A stretch of 64,000 nt of DNA from an uncultured Ligilactobacillus sp. (GTDB taxonomy: Bacteria > Bacillota > Bacilli > Lactobacillales > Lactobacillaceae), in contig CAKPXA010000001.1 of assembly GCA_934201845.1 (NCBI GenBank), positions 186,001-250,000 on the forward strand, read 5' to 3'. The translations under genes were made by a program, and so were the position numbers. Under the pieces are notes generated by a model, which saw nothing but the letters and a program-made list of their open reading frames with translations, ran no database searches and was not told where the DNA came from. This document shows positions 25,484 to 36,170 of this stretch, in pieces; position 1 is the first letter of the stretch, and each line of letters opens with the position of its first letter.

Positions 25484-26425
25484 ATGAAGAGAAAGCTGCT
25501 TTCAATTGTCGGCCCGACTGCGGTCGGCAAGACCGCCCTTTCCATTGACCTGGCCAGAAGATACGGCGGAGAGGTCATCTCGGGGGACTCGATGCAGGTG
25601 TACCGGACGCTTGACATCGGCACCGCCAAGATCATGCCTGGGGAAATGCAGGGTGTTCCCCATCATCTGATTGACATTCTGAATCCGTCAGAGAGATTTT
25701 CGTGCGCGGACTTCATTTCACGCTGCCGCAGCTGCTGCGACGGGATTGAAGAGCGCAACGGACTGCCGATGCTGGTCGGCGGCACTGGATTTTACGTCCA
25801 GGCCCTGCTCGACGGCTACCAGCTGGGGCAGGACGAGTATGCGGCGGATGAGAGGGAGCGCGAAAAATGGCACGGCTATGCCAGGGAGCACGGAAGGCAG
25901 GCACTGTGGGACAGGCTGAACGAGATCGATCCGGAGGCCGCGGCGAAGATTCCGTCCGGAAACGAGCTGAGAGTCGTCAGGGCACTTGAGGTCTTCGAGA
26001 AGACGGGCCGGAAGTTCTCCGACCAGGCCGATGAAAATGACGGCGGGTTCGATGCCCTGATAATCGGACTGACGACGGACCGGGCACTGCTTTACGAGCG
26101 GATCGGTCAGAGGGTTGACCTGATGATGAAACAGGGACTGATTGATGAGGCGAAAATGCTGTATGATGCCGGAGGGCTCGACCTTCCAGCCGGCAAGGGC
26201 ATCGGCTACAAGGAGTTCTATCCGTACTTCGAGGGAAGGAGCACGCTTGAGGAGGCCGTCGAGCTCGTCAAGAAGAATTCGCGGCATTACGCCAAGCGGC
26301 AGCTGACCTGGTTCAGAAACAAGATGGATGTTGTCTGGTTTGACCTGGTCCGGCATCCGGAGCAGATAAACGATATTTATGCAGCCGTTGACGAATGGCT
26401 GCAGGAACAGGAGAGATTGAAATGA
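25484..26425 (+). CDS. miaA: tRNA dimethylallyltransferase
   Basis: The enzyme attaches an isopentenyl group to A37 of tRNAs that read UNN codons. The 313-residue product has the P-loop GPTAVGKT at 8-15, the signature GDSMQVYRTLDIGTAK, VGGTGFYVQALL and RQLTWFR. AAAGGAGAG precedes the ATG. Its stop overlaps the start of the next gene in ATGA, so the two are translationally coupled. The order miaA-ynbB-glnR-glnA is conserved in Firmicutes. Confidence 0.95.
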   Translation: MKRKLLSIVGPTAVGKTALSIDLARRYGGEVISGDSMQVYRTLDIGTAKIMPGEMQGVPHHLIDILNPSERFSCADFISRCRSCCDGIEERNGLPMLVGGTGFYVQALLDGYQLGQDEYAADEREREKWHGYAREHGRQALWDRLNEIDPEAAAKIPSGNELRVVRALEVFEKTGRKFSDQADENDGGFDALIIGLTTDRALLYERIGQRVDLMMKQGLIDEAKMLYDAGGLDLPAGKGIGYKEFYPYFEGRSTLEEAVELVKKNSRHYAKRQLTWFRNKMDVVWFDLVRHPEQINDIYAAVDEWLQEQERLK

Positions 26426-27684
26426 ATTCATGGAAAGACAAGTTCCCGAAGGACCTTCAGGAAAAGATTGATGAAACGGACACGATGATTGCGGACCGGC
26501 TGAACGAAATAACGGAACAGGAACTGTACAACCAGCAGCGTGTGCTGGACCTCTACCGCAAGCATCACGTTGCCGAGGAGGATTTGGTCGGATCGACCGG
26601 CTACGGTTACGATGACATCGGCAGGGACAAGCTGGAGGAAATCTTCGCTGAGTACTTCAGGACTGAAGACGCAATGGTCAAGCCGCAGATCGTCTCCGGC
26701 ACGCATGCCATCAAGACGTGTCTGTTCGGCGTCATGCGTCCGGGCGACACGCTGTACTACATGACGGGCATGCCGTATGACACGATTCAGGAAGTCATCG
26801 GCATTGCCGGCGACAACCCGGGCACGTTCAAGGAGTACGACATGCACTTCGAGTACACGCCGCTGCTTGAGAACGGGGAAGTTGACTATGACGCCTGCGG
26901 CAGGTTCCTCGACGCTCATCCGGATGTCAGGATGGTTGCCATCCAGCGTTCGCGCGGCTATGCGACAAGGGACAGCTTCACGGTGGCGAAGATTGCGAAG
27001 ATGATCGAGTTCATCCGCAGTCATGCGCCGAAGGCCGTCATCTTCGTCGACAACTGCTACGGCGAGTTCTCGGAAACGGAGGAGCCGACATTCTACGGTG
27101 CCGATCTGATGGCCGGCTCGCTCTTCAAGAATGCCGGGGCGGGCATCGTCAAGGGCGGCGCCTTCATCGTCGGCAGAAAGGACCTGGTGGCCAAGTGCGC
27201 CGCTCATCTCATCGCACCGGGTTCCGGCAAGTCCGAAGGTCCGACATACGCCTATCAGCGGGATTTCTACCAGGGCTTCTTCATGGCTCCCCACACGACC
27301 GGTCAGGCCATCAAGGGCTCGATTTACGCCGCTGCCCTGCTTGAAAAGCTCGGGATGGACGTTTCGCCGAAGTGGGATGCGCCGCGCACCGACCTGGTTC
27401 AGACCATCACGTTCGGCAAGCGCGAGCCGATGATCAGATTCTGCGCTGCCATTCAGCACAACTCGGCGCTCAATGCCTTCGTCGATCCAGTTCCAAGCTA
27501 CATGGACGGATATGAGGATGAAATCATCATGGCATCGGGCAGCTTCACCGAAGGCTCGACGATTGAACTCTCATCTGACGGTCCGCTGCGCGAACCGTAC
27601 TGCCTCTACATCCAGGGTGGTCTGTCATATGAGCACGTCAAGAACGCAATCACCGAGGCTGCCTACGAGACCTTCTACAAGTAA
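26422..27684 (+). CDS. ynbB: Methionine gamma-lyase/aluminium-resistance family PLP protein
   Basis: This 420-residue protein belongs to the PLP-dependent Cys/Met metabolism superfamily as the YnbB or aluminium-resistance subgroup. Visible features are STGYGYDDIGRDKLEEI, QIVSGTHAI, FVDNCYGEF with the cofactor-pairing Asp, and the likely PLP lysine in NAGAGIVKGG. The ATG at 26422 overlaps the miaA stop; a slightly longer in-frame start inside miaA is not supported. The physiological substrate is unresolved; carbon-sulfur lyase activity is a family inference. Confidence 0.9.
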   Translation: MNSWKDKFPKDLQEKIDETDTMIADRLNEITEQELYNQQRVLDLYRKHHVAEEDLVGSTGYGYDDIGRDKLEEIFAEYFRTEDAMVKPQIVSGTHAIKTCLFGVMRPGDTLYYMTGMPYDTIQEVIGIAGDNPGTFKEYDMHFEYTPLLENGEVDYDACGRFLDAHPDVRMVAIQRSRGYATRDSFTVAKIAKMIEFIRSHAPKAVIFVDNCYGEFSETEEPTFYGADLMAGSLFKNAGAGIVKGGAFIVGRKDLVAKCAAHLIAPGSGKSEGPTYAYQRDFYQGFFMAPHTTGQAIKGSIYAAALLEKLGMDVSPKWDAPRTDLVQTITFGKREPMIRFCAAIQHNSALNAFVDPVPSYMDGYEDEIIMASGSFTEGSTIELSSDGPLREPYCLYIQGGLSYEHVKNAITEAAYETFYK

Positions 27685-27695
27685 TTTTCAATTCA

Positions 27696-27712
27696 TGTTA
27701 CAAAAAGTGACA
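27696..27712 (+). promoter_or_regulatory. GlnR/TnrA-type operator
   Basis: TGTTACAAAAAGTGACA matches the established Firmicutes GlnR box TGTNA-N7-TNACA at every defined position. It lies just upstream of the glnR promoter, implying autorepression under nitrogen excess. A second half-site TCACA (27730-27734) lies between the -35 and -10 boxes. Confidence 0.85.
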
Positions 27713-27720
27713 TTAAAGGG

Positions 27721-27749
27721 TTGACAAGGTCACATTAAGTTGATATTAT
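27721..27749 (+). promoter_or_regulatory. Promoter of glnR-glnA
   Basis: TTGACA (27721-27726), a 17-bp spacer and TATTAT (27744-27749), the latter preceded by TGA. Confidence 0.85.
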
Positions 27750-27776
27750 AAACTTGTAATTTTAAGGAGGATGGAT

Positions 27777-28166
27777 ATGAAAGAAAAGGAACTGAGACGT
27801 TCTTTAGCCGTTCTTCCGATTGGAACGGTCATGAAGCTGACAAGTCTTTCAGCGCGTCAGATCAGATATTATGAGGAACAGGGCCTGGTCATTCCCGAGC
27901 GCAACGAGGGCAACCGCCGTATGTACTCTCTCAACGATATCGATACGCTGCTTGAAATCAAGGATTACCTGACGGAAGGCATCAACATGGCCGGCATAAA
28001 GCACATCTATGAAGAAAAGGCGAAGGAAGAAGCTGAAAAGAAGGCGCGCATGGAGCAGCCTTTGACGGATTCGGACGTTCGCCGGATTCTGAGAGATGAA
28101 TTCCTTTCGGTCGGAGGGCTGAAGAAGGAAGATCAGTTCTCTCTCCGGAGTAAACGCACCCTCTAA
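27777..28166 (+). CDS. glnR: Nitrogen regulator GlnR, MerR family
   Basis: GlnR represses nitrogen-assimilation genes when glutamine is plentiful, sensed through feedback-inhibited glutamine synthetase. The 129-residue product has a MerR winged helix (MKLTSLSARQIRYYEEQGLV, NRRMYSLNDIDTL) and a short C-terminal tail ending FSLRSKRTL, where GlnR receives its signal. The ATG at 27777 is preferred over the ATG at 27771 because AAGGAGG ends at 27770, leaving a normal 6-nt spacing. It precedes glnA by 24 bp and is preceded by a GlnR box. Confidence 0.94.
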   Translation: MKEKELRRSLAVLPIGTVMKLTSLSARQIRYYEEQGLVIPERNEGNRRMYSLNDIDTLLEIKDYLTEGINMAGIKHIYEEKAKEEAEKKARMEQPLTDSDVRRILRDEFLSVGGLKKEDQFSLRSKRTL

Positions 28167-28190
28167 TACATTCACAAGGAGCAGACCAAC

Positions 28191-29537
28191 ATGGCAAAAC
28201 CTAGCTACACAAAAGACGACATCCGTCGTATTGTTAAAGAAGAAAATGTTCAATTCCTGCGCTTGATGTTCACTGATCTCTACGGCACGATCAAGAACGT
28301 TGAAGTTCCTGTCAGCCAGTTAGACAAGCTGCTTGACAACAAGCTGATGTTTGATGGTTCGTCCATTGACGGCTTCGTCCGCATCGAAGAAAGTGACATG
28401 TGGCTTTATCCGGACCTTTCAACGTGGATGGTCTTCCCATGGGGCGACGGCGAAGGCGGCAAGATTGCCCGCGTCATCTGTGAAGTATACAACGCGGACC
28501 GCACACCGTTCATGGGCGATCCCCGCAACCAGCTCATCCATGTCCTCAACAAGATGAAGGAAATGGGCTTCACTGACTTCAACATCGGACCTGAACCGGA
28601 ATTCTTCCTGTTCAAGCTCGATCCGGAAACAGGCAAGCCGACGACGCACCTGAACGACCAGGGCAGCTACTTCGACCTTGCGCCGGTTGACCTCGGCGAG
28701 AACTGCCGCCGTGACATCGTCCTTGAACTTGAAAAGCTCGGCTTTGACGTTGAGGCTTCTCACCACGAAGTTGCTCCGGGCCAGCATGAAGTTGACTTCA
28801 AGTATGCCGATGCCCTTCATGCCTGCGACAACATCCAGACATTCAAGCTTGTCGTGAAGACGGTTGCCCGCAAGCACGGCCTGCATGCAACGTTCATGCC
28901 GAAGCCTCTTGACCGCATCAACGGTTCCGGCATGCACATGAACATGTCCCTCTTCACGAAGGACGGCAATGCCTTCTACGATGAAAACGGCGACGAACAG
29001 CTTTCACAAAACGCCAAGTACTTCCTTGGCGGTCTGCTGAAGCACGCCCGCAGCTTCACTGCCGTAACGAACCCGACGGTCAACTCATACAAGCGTCTCG
29101 TTCCAGGCTACGAAGCACCTGTCTACGTTGCATGGTCCGGTCATAACCGTTCACCATTGGTTCGTGTTCCAATCGCCCGCGGCCTTTCCACACGTCTGGA
29201 ACTCCGCAGCGTCGATCCTTCTGCTAACCCATACCTGGCAGTTGCCGCAATCCTCTCCGCAGGTCTTGACGGTCTGAAGAACAAGATCGAGGCTCCAAAG
29301 GCCGTTGACCGCAACATCTACGCAATGGATGACGAGGAACGCAAGGCAAACGGCATCGTTGACCTTCCTTCAACTCTTCACAACGCCCTCAAGGCTCTTG
29401 CCGAAGATGACGTCATCAAGGAAGCAATGGGTCCGCATCTGTACTCCAACTTCGTTGAGGCAAAGCGCCTCGAATGGGATGCATACCGCCAGGAAGTTTC
29501 CGACTGGGAACGTCAGCAGTACCTGGAACTCTACTAA
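28191..29537 (+). CDS. glnA: Glutamine synthetase, type I (GSI-alpha)
   Basis: The enzyme makes glutamine from glutamate, ammonia and ATP, and in Firmicutes its feedback-inhibited form controls GlnR. The 448-residue product has [11 protein letters not shown], the metal motif [32 protein letters not shown] and the substrate loop [13 protein letters not shown] with R-S-P and the conserved RLELR. Length fits the GSI-alpha subtype, which lacks the adenylylation insertion. ACAAGGAG precedes the ATG. Confidence 0.97.
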   Translation: MAKPSYTKDDIRRIVKEENVQFLRLMFTDLYGTIKNVEVPVSQLDKLLDNKLMFDGSSIDGFVRIEESDMWLYPDLSTWMVFPWGDGEGGKIARVICEVYNADRTPFMGDPRNQLIHVLNKMKEMGFTDFNIGPEPEFFLFKLDPETGKPTTHLNDQGSYFDLAPVDLGENCRRDIVLELEKLGFDVEASHHEVAPGQHEVDFKYADALHACDNIQTFKLVVKTVARKHGLHATFMPKPLDRINGSGMHMNMSLFTKDGNAFYDENGDEQLSQNAKYFLGGLLKHARSFTAVTNPTVNSYKRLVPGYEAPVYVAWSGHNRSPLVRVPIARGLSTRLELRSVDPSANPYLAVAAILSAGLDGLKNKIEAPKAVDRNIYAMDDEERKANGIVDLPSTLHNALKALAEDDVIKEAMGPHLYSNFVEAKRLEWDAYRQEVSDWERQQYLELY

Positions 29538-29576
29538 TTGCAAGGTCTGCTCCGCATTTTAATCTGAAATAAAGAC

Positions 29577-29607
29577 GGGTCGGGAATGTCTGTTCCTGAC
29601 CCTTTTT
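29577..29607 (+). terminator. Intrinsic terminator after glnA
   Basis: GGGTCGGGAA pairs with TTCCTGACCC (one G-U), followed by TTTTT. Confidence 0.8.
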
Positions 29608-29807
29608 GTGTGGGTCTGTACCAAATGGTGTTGATGGCCTCGAAAACTGCACTTCAGAAATGGAGTGCAGTTTTTTCTTCTTCAACGTGGAGACGGATGT
29701 GGCCACAAAGTGGTAGTGAATTGCGAAAATCAGGCCTTGGCGGCCGCTTGGGGAAATTCACAAGGAAACCGGAAGTGCCTTGCAAGCTTTGCGAACGCAA
29801 GGAAACT
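29608..29807. other. Hairpin-rich gap between glnA and the minus-strand gene
   Basis: No gene is supported in this stretch. It holds the 24-bp element shared with 15906-15929 (at 29613-29636), a terminator-like 11-bp perfect hairpin AAAACTGCACT / AGTGCAGTTTT (29643-29674) followed by T residues on the plus strand, and a smaller hairpin CCTTGC / GCAAGG (29778-29802). Confidence 0.6.
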
Positions 29808-29846
29808 GAAAAAATGAAGCTCTTCATTGCAGCAACGAAGAGCTTC
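29808..29846 (-). terminator. Intrinsic terminator of the small minus-strand gene
   Basis: On the minus strand GAAGCTCTTC and GAAGAGCTTC form a 10-bp stem followed by ATTTTTTC. It lies 89 bp beyond the stop of the gene at 29935-30303. Confidence 0.8.
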
Positions 29847-29934
29847 ACTTTTGATTCCGTTTGTTTCGTTTTCTTTCGGAAAAATCGGTATCAGTTGACA
29901 GCCGCGGAAATTTCCCCCGAAAGCAGGGGATTTG

Positions 29935-30303
29935 TCAGATGATCTGGCTGACTGACGGATAATGGTTGACGTGAAGGCTCTGGTCCTTCAGGGCAAGATA
30001 GTTGATCTGGTTGATTCTGACCGGGTAGCCGAGGGCATGGTCGCCTCTGCGCTTCAGAATGATGGCGTCGGTGCGTGAATGCGGCAGGCTGATTGTGCCG
30101 CTGACTTCCTCAACTCCGTTTTCGCCCCAGTCAAGCTGAAGAATCACTTCGCGTCCGCTTTCCGCCGCCTTGCTGATGAAGAGCTTGAGCTGGTCAAGCG
30201 GCATTCTCGTTTCCCTTTTAATTGAATTGTCATCATTGAAGAGTGTCTTGAAAGTGTTTCTGATCCGTGAAATGTTTTTCTGTGAAATAAGTGTCTTGAG
30301 CAT
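29935..30303 (-). CDS. Small protein with an SOS-box promoter, possibly YolD-like
   Basis: I do not firmly recognise this 122-residue protein. It starts MLKTLISQKNISRIRNTFKT behind a good GAGGAGG and is soluble, with a helical N-terminal half and a beta-rich C-terminal half (REVILQLDWGENGVEEVSGTISL, RTDAIILKRR, GYPVRINQINYLAL). That C-terminal layout resembles the YolD family of Firmicutes, often linked to SOS-induced Y-family polymerases; the match is by eye and weak. The promoter spacer contains a LexA-box-like sequence, which agrees with a damage-response role. It stands alone, with its own promoter and terminator. Confidence 0.7.
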   Translation of the reverse strand: MLKTLISQKNISRIRNTFKTLFNDDNSIKRETRMPLDQLKLFISKAAESGREVILQLDWGENGVEEVSGTISLPHSRTDAIILKRRGDHALGYPVRINQINYLALKDQSLHVNHYPSVSQII

Positions 30304-30353
30304 ATATATACCTCCTCGAAGCCTTAACAGGAACATCCGTTTACCATGTCTAT

Positions 30354-30382
30354 ATTATATAAACACAGGTTCGAAAAATCAA
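30354..30382 (-). promoter_or_regulatory. Promoter with embedded SOS-box-like sequence
   Basis: On the minus strand TTGATT (30377-30382), a 17-bp spacer and TATAAT (30354-30359) form a near-consensus promoter. The spacer contains CGAACCTGTGTTTA (30360-30373), which fits the Firmicutes LexA/DinR box CGAACRNRYGTTYC at 12 of 14 positions. Confidence 0.7.
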
Positions 30383-30605
30383 CCCCTTAATCAAAAATAT
30401 GTTCACTGTTTTCGAACGGGACGTTCTCTGCGTCTGGAAGGAAGAGCAGCGGAGGCATCTCTGCATTTTCGGGAAAAGCTTAAATTAAAATGAGAAAACG
30501 GGGTAAAAAGCGAGAAAATGCGACAAATATCGGTTAATGCCTTGAAAATACTTCGTAAAAAGTGCAATATAATAAGTAATACTATTTTTGGAGGAATTAA
30601 CGGCA

Positions 30606-31229
30606 ATGGCTAAAAGAGGTATGCTGATCGTTCTGTCCGGTCCTTCGGGTGTCGGCAAGGGCACCGTGCGCAAGGAAATCTTCTCTCAGGACGATAACAA
30701 TTTTCATTATTCCATTTCGATGACGACACGGAAGATGCGTCCGGGCGAGGTCAACGGCAAGGATTACTACTTTGTCTCAAAGGAAGAGTTTGAAAGAGAA
30801 ATTGAAAACGGCGGCATGCTCGAATATGCCAAATATGTTGACAACTACTATGGAACACCGTTAAAATACGTTAATGAGATGCTTGACGCAGGCAAGGACG
30901 TTTTCCTTGAAATCGAGGTCAACGGTGCCATGCAGGTCCGCGAGAAGGCTCCGGACGGTCTGTTCATCTTCCTGACGCCGCCGGACCTGATGGAACTGCG
31001 CCAGCGCATCGTCAACCGCGGGACGGATGATCTCGAGACGATTGACAAGCGCATGAAGAAGGCCGTCGAGGAAATCGAGATGATGCAGAACTACGACTAC
31101 GCCGTTGTCAATGACGAGGTTCCGAAGGCCGCGGAGAAGATCAAGACAATCATCCGGGCTGAACGCTGGCGTGTAAAGCGTTTCCTGCCTGATTACAAGA
31201 AACAGTTGAAACTGGAGGGTGAACTATGA
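30606..31229 (+). CDS. gmk: Guanylate kinase
   Basis: The enzyme phosphorylates GMP to GDP with ATP. The 207-residue product has the P-loop GPSGVGKGT near residues 12-20, the GMP-binding signature [18 protein letters not shown] and the lid region with RIVNRGTDD. The ATG at 30606 behind GGAGGAATTAACGGCA is used; a slightly longer in-frame start at 30588 lies upstream of the Shine-Dalgarno sequence. Its stop overlaps the rpoZ start in ATGA. TATAAT at 30568-30573 is the likely -10 box. Confidence 0.96.
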   Translation: MAKRGMLIVLSGPSGVGKGTVRKEIFSQDDNNFHYSISMTTRKMRPGEVNGKDYYFVSKEEFEREIENGGMLEYAKYVDNYYGTPLKYVNEMLDAGKDVFLEIEVNGAMQVREKAPDGLFIFLTPPDLMELRQRIVNRGTDDLETIDKRMKKAVEEIEMMQNYDYAVVNDEVPKAAEKIKTIIRAERWRVKRFLPDYKKQLKLEGEL

Positions 31230-31441
31230 TTCTATATCCATCAGTCGACGCGCTGCTTGAACGCGTTGATTCACGTTACTCACTTATTCTGCTTGCCTCA
31301 AAGCGCGCGCACGAACTTGACGCAGGCGCTGCTCCTCTGCTTGAGGAAGACCAGTACAAGTCAGTCAAGAATGTCGGCCGTGCTCTGGAAGAAGTCGAAG
31401 CCGGCAAGCTCAGAATCAAATCCGAAGGCCGCGAAGGCTGA
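31226..31441 (+). CDS. rpoZ: RNA polymerase omega subunit
   Basis: Omega helps assemble and stabilise RNA polymerase by binding beta-prime. The 71-residue product reads [20 protein letters not shown], then [14 protein letters not shown] and [15 protein letters not shown], all family-typical. It is coupled to gmk by ATGA overlap and followed by a terminator, so gmk-rpoZ form a unit upstream of coaBC. Confidence 0.95.
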   Translation: MILYPSVDALLERVDSRYSLILLASKRAHELDAGAAPLLEEDQYKSVKNVGRALEEVEAGKLRIKSEGREG

Positions 31442-31450
31442 TCGGTTTCA

Positions 31451-31484
31451 GGAGACCAGGGAGAAGTTCCGGGTCTCTTTTTTT
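31451..31484 (+). terminator. Intrinsic terminator after rpoZ
   Basis: GGAGACC pairs with GGTCTC around a GC-rich stem extension, followed by seven T residues. Confidence 0.82.
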
Positions 31485-31586
31485 GCGCCGGCGGGACTGA
31501 ATCCGTCATTGACGTCCGCATGTCTGCGATGGGACGATTCCGTTCCGATGTGGTAAAATGATAACAAGAACAAAGGGGGGCTTTTT

Positions 31587-32788
31587 TTGACTTCAAAACA
31601 CGCAGCAATTTACATCACCGGCGGGATTGCGGCATACAAGGCCGCATACTGCGTAAGGGAATTCGTGAAGCACGGGTACGAGGTCCGCTGCGCAATGACG
31701 CGGTCGGCCGCTGAGTTCGTCACGCCTCTGACGTTTGAGACGCTGAGCAGGAACAGGGTCGTCACGGACCTGTTCGATGCCGGAAACGAGTCGCCGGTTG
31801 CGCACATCGAGCTGGCCGACTGGACGGACCTGGCCGTCGTCGTTCCGGCAACGGCCGACATCATCGGCAAGATGGCGAACGGCATTGCCGACGATGCCGT
31901 CTCGACGTCTCTTCTGGCAACGGCGGCACCGAAGTTCGTGGTGCCGGCGATGAACGAGAAGATGCTGGACAATCCGGCCGTCAGGAGGAACCTGGCGCGT
32001 CTCGGGGAGGACGGCGTCGAAATCATCGAGCCGGACTGCGGCTTTCTTGCGGAAGGCTATTCCGGCAGGGGCCGCATGAAGGAGCCGGCCGAGATATTCG
32101 CATATGTTGATGGGAAATGCGGTGAAGAGCCGCTGTCCGGTCTTTCGGGGCAAAAGGTCATCGTCACTGCCGGCGGAACCGTCGAGGCAGTCGATCCGGT
32201 GCGTTTTCTGACCAACCGCTCAAGCGGTAAGATGGGATATGCGCTTGCCGGAAGGGCCGCCTCGGCCGGAGCCGACGTGACGCTTGTGCACGGACCGGTC
32301 AGTCTGCCGGACATCGCCGGAGTCAGGATGGTTCCGGTGACTTCGGCCGCGGAGATGGCAGATGAGGTCCTTAAGCGCTATGACGACGCCGACATCGTGA
32401 TCATGGCGGCTGCCGTGGCCGATTACCGTCCGGAGAAGTTCCATGAGGAAAAGGTGAAGAAGTCGGAAGGAGCCTGGAACCTGAAGCTTGTCAGAAACGT
32501 CGACATTCTGAAGACGCTCGGCGAGAGGAAGACGCACCAGCTTCTGGTCGGCTTTGCAGCCGAGACGGACAATCTGCTTGAGAACGCCGCGGGAAAGCTC
32601 AGGAACAAGAACGCCGACCTGCTGGTGGCAAATGACGTTTCGAGAAGCGACATCGGGTTCGGTTCCGACGACAACGAGGTTCATCTGCTGTTCAGGGATG
32701 GAACGGAAAGAAAGATAGGAAGAACGTCGAAGGAAAGGATTGCCGGCGCCGTGCTGGAAGCGGTGGCCGGTCTGCAAGAGGTGAGCGG

Positions 32789-32792
<4 letters not shown>
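31587..32792 (+). CDS. coaBC: Bifunctional phosphopantothenoylcysteine synthetase/decarboxylase
   Basis: CoaBC adds cysteine to 4-phosphopantothenate and decarboxylates the product to 4-phosphopantetheine for coenzyme A. The 401-residue protein has an N-terminal flavoprotein domain (TGGIAAYKAAYCVREF, a His in VAHIELADW, PAMNEKM, the active Cys in EPDCGFLAEGYSGRGRM) and a C-terminal synthetase domain (VTAGGTVEAVDPVRFLTNRS, AAAVADYRPE, KLVRNVDIL). It starts with TTG behind AAAGGGGGG. ATGA couples it to priA. Confidence 0.94.
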
Positions 32793-35206
<2,414 letters not shown>

Positions 35207-35222
35207 GGAAGGAAGAAATCTA

Positions 35223-36170
35223 ATGACATCAATTGTTTTCATGGGAACGCCGGCGTTTGCGGCGCCGATTCTTGAAGGACTGGTCGAGGCGGGCTATGAC
35301 GTCCGTGCCGTCGTGACGCAGCCGGACCGCCGCGTCGGAAGAAAGCACGTGCTGACGGCCTCGCCCGTCAAGCAGACGGCTGAGAAGTACGGCATCGAGG
35401 TCCTGCAGCCGGAGAGAATCTCCGGCAGCCCGGAGATGGAGCGAATCATCGAGATTGCACCGGACCTCATCGTCACGGCCGCCTTCGGGCAGTTTCTGCC
35501 GGACCGGCTGATTGCGGCGGCGAAGACCGCGGCAGTCAACGTGCACGGCTCGCTGCTTCCGAAGTACCGCGGCGGAGCTCCGGTGCAGTATGCCATCATG
35601 AACGGCGACGGCGAAACGGGCGTCACCATCATCTACATGGTGAAGAAGATGGACGCCGGTGCGATGATTGCGCAGAGGTCCATGCCGATCGGGCCGGATG
35701 ACGACACCGCTTCGATTTTCGAGAAGATGAGCCCGCTTGGCCGCGACCTTCTGCTCGAGGCGATTCCGAAGCTTCTTGACGGCACTGCCGAAGCTGTTGA
35801 TCAGGACGAGTCCGAAGTCGTCTTCTCGCCGACGATCAAGCCGGAGGAAGAGGAGCTTTCAATTGAAGCGACGGCAAGCGAGCTCGACTGGAAGATCCGG
35901 GCGCTGCGTCCGGCCCCCGGCGCCTATTTTGCCGACTTTGCGGGAAGGCGCACGAAGCTCTGGGACGTCACGGTCCTGGACGAAGCCACTGAATTTGCAA
36001 GCGGAACGGTCGTCGAGGCAACGAAGCATGTCCTGAAGATGGCTGCCGGAAACGGCACGGTCTATCAGATCAACGTCCTTCAGCCGGCGGGCAAGCCGAA
36101 GATGAAGGTCACGGATTATCTGAACGGAATCGGTCAGGGGCTTTCGGCCGGTCAGAAGGTGGTCGGCTGA
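35223..36170 (+). CDS. fmt: Methionyl-tRNA formyltransferase
   Basis: The enzyme formylates initiator Met-tRNA with 10-formyltetrahydrofolate. The 315-residue product begins MTSIVFMGTPAFAAPILEGL and has the catalytic site NVHGSLLPKYRGGAPVQYAI with DGETGVTI downstream, then the C-terminal tRNA-binding domain with the W-K-I-R-A-L-R-P-A-P-GA segment. The ATG at 35223 sits behind AAGGAAGGA; longer frames would run into priA. Its stop overlaps the rsmB start by one base. Confidence 0.95.
   Translation: MTSIVFMGTPAFAAPILEGLVEAGYDVRAVVTQPDRRVGRKHVLTASPVKQTAEKYGIEVLQPERISGSPEMERIIEIAPDLIVTAAFGQFLPDRLIAAAKTAAVNVHGSLLPKYRGGAPVQYAIMNGDGETGVTIIYMVKKMDAGAMIAQRSMPIGPDDDTASIFEKMSPLGRDLLLEAIPKLLDGTAEAVDQDESEVVFSPTIKPEEEELSIEATASELDWKIRALRPAPGAYFADFAGRRTKLWDVTVLDEATEFASGTVVEATKHVLKMAAGNGTVYQINVLQPAGKPKMKVTDYLNGIGQGLSAGQKVVG

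Noticed and set aside
29586..29942. 118-codon plus-strand frame after glnA, and a 64-codon frame opposite it
   Set aside because: Both run through the glnA terminator or other hairpins, and their similar ends (MKLF..AA.KSF) are produced by one palindrome read on both strands.
30411..30427. Second LexA box near the small minus-strand gene
   Set aside because: The inverted repeat GAACG-GGA-CGTTC leaves 5 nt between GAAC and GTTC instead of the 4 required for a Firmicutes SOS box; kept only as context.
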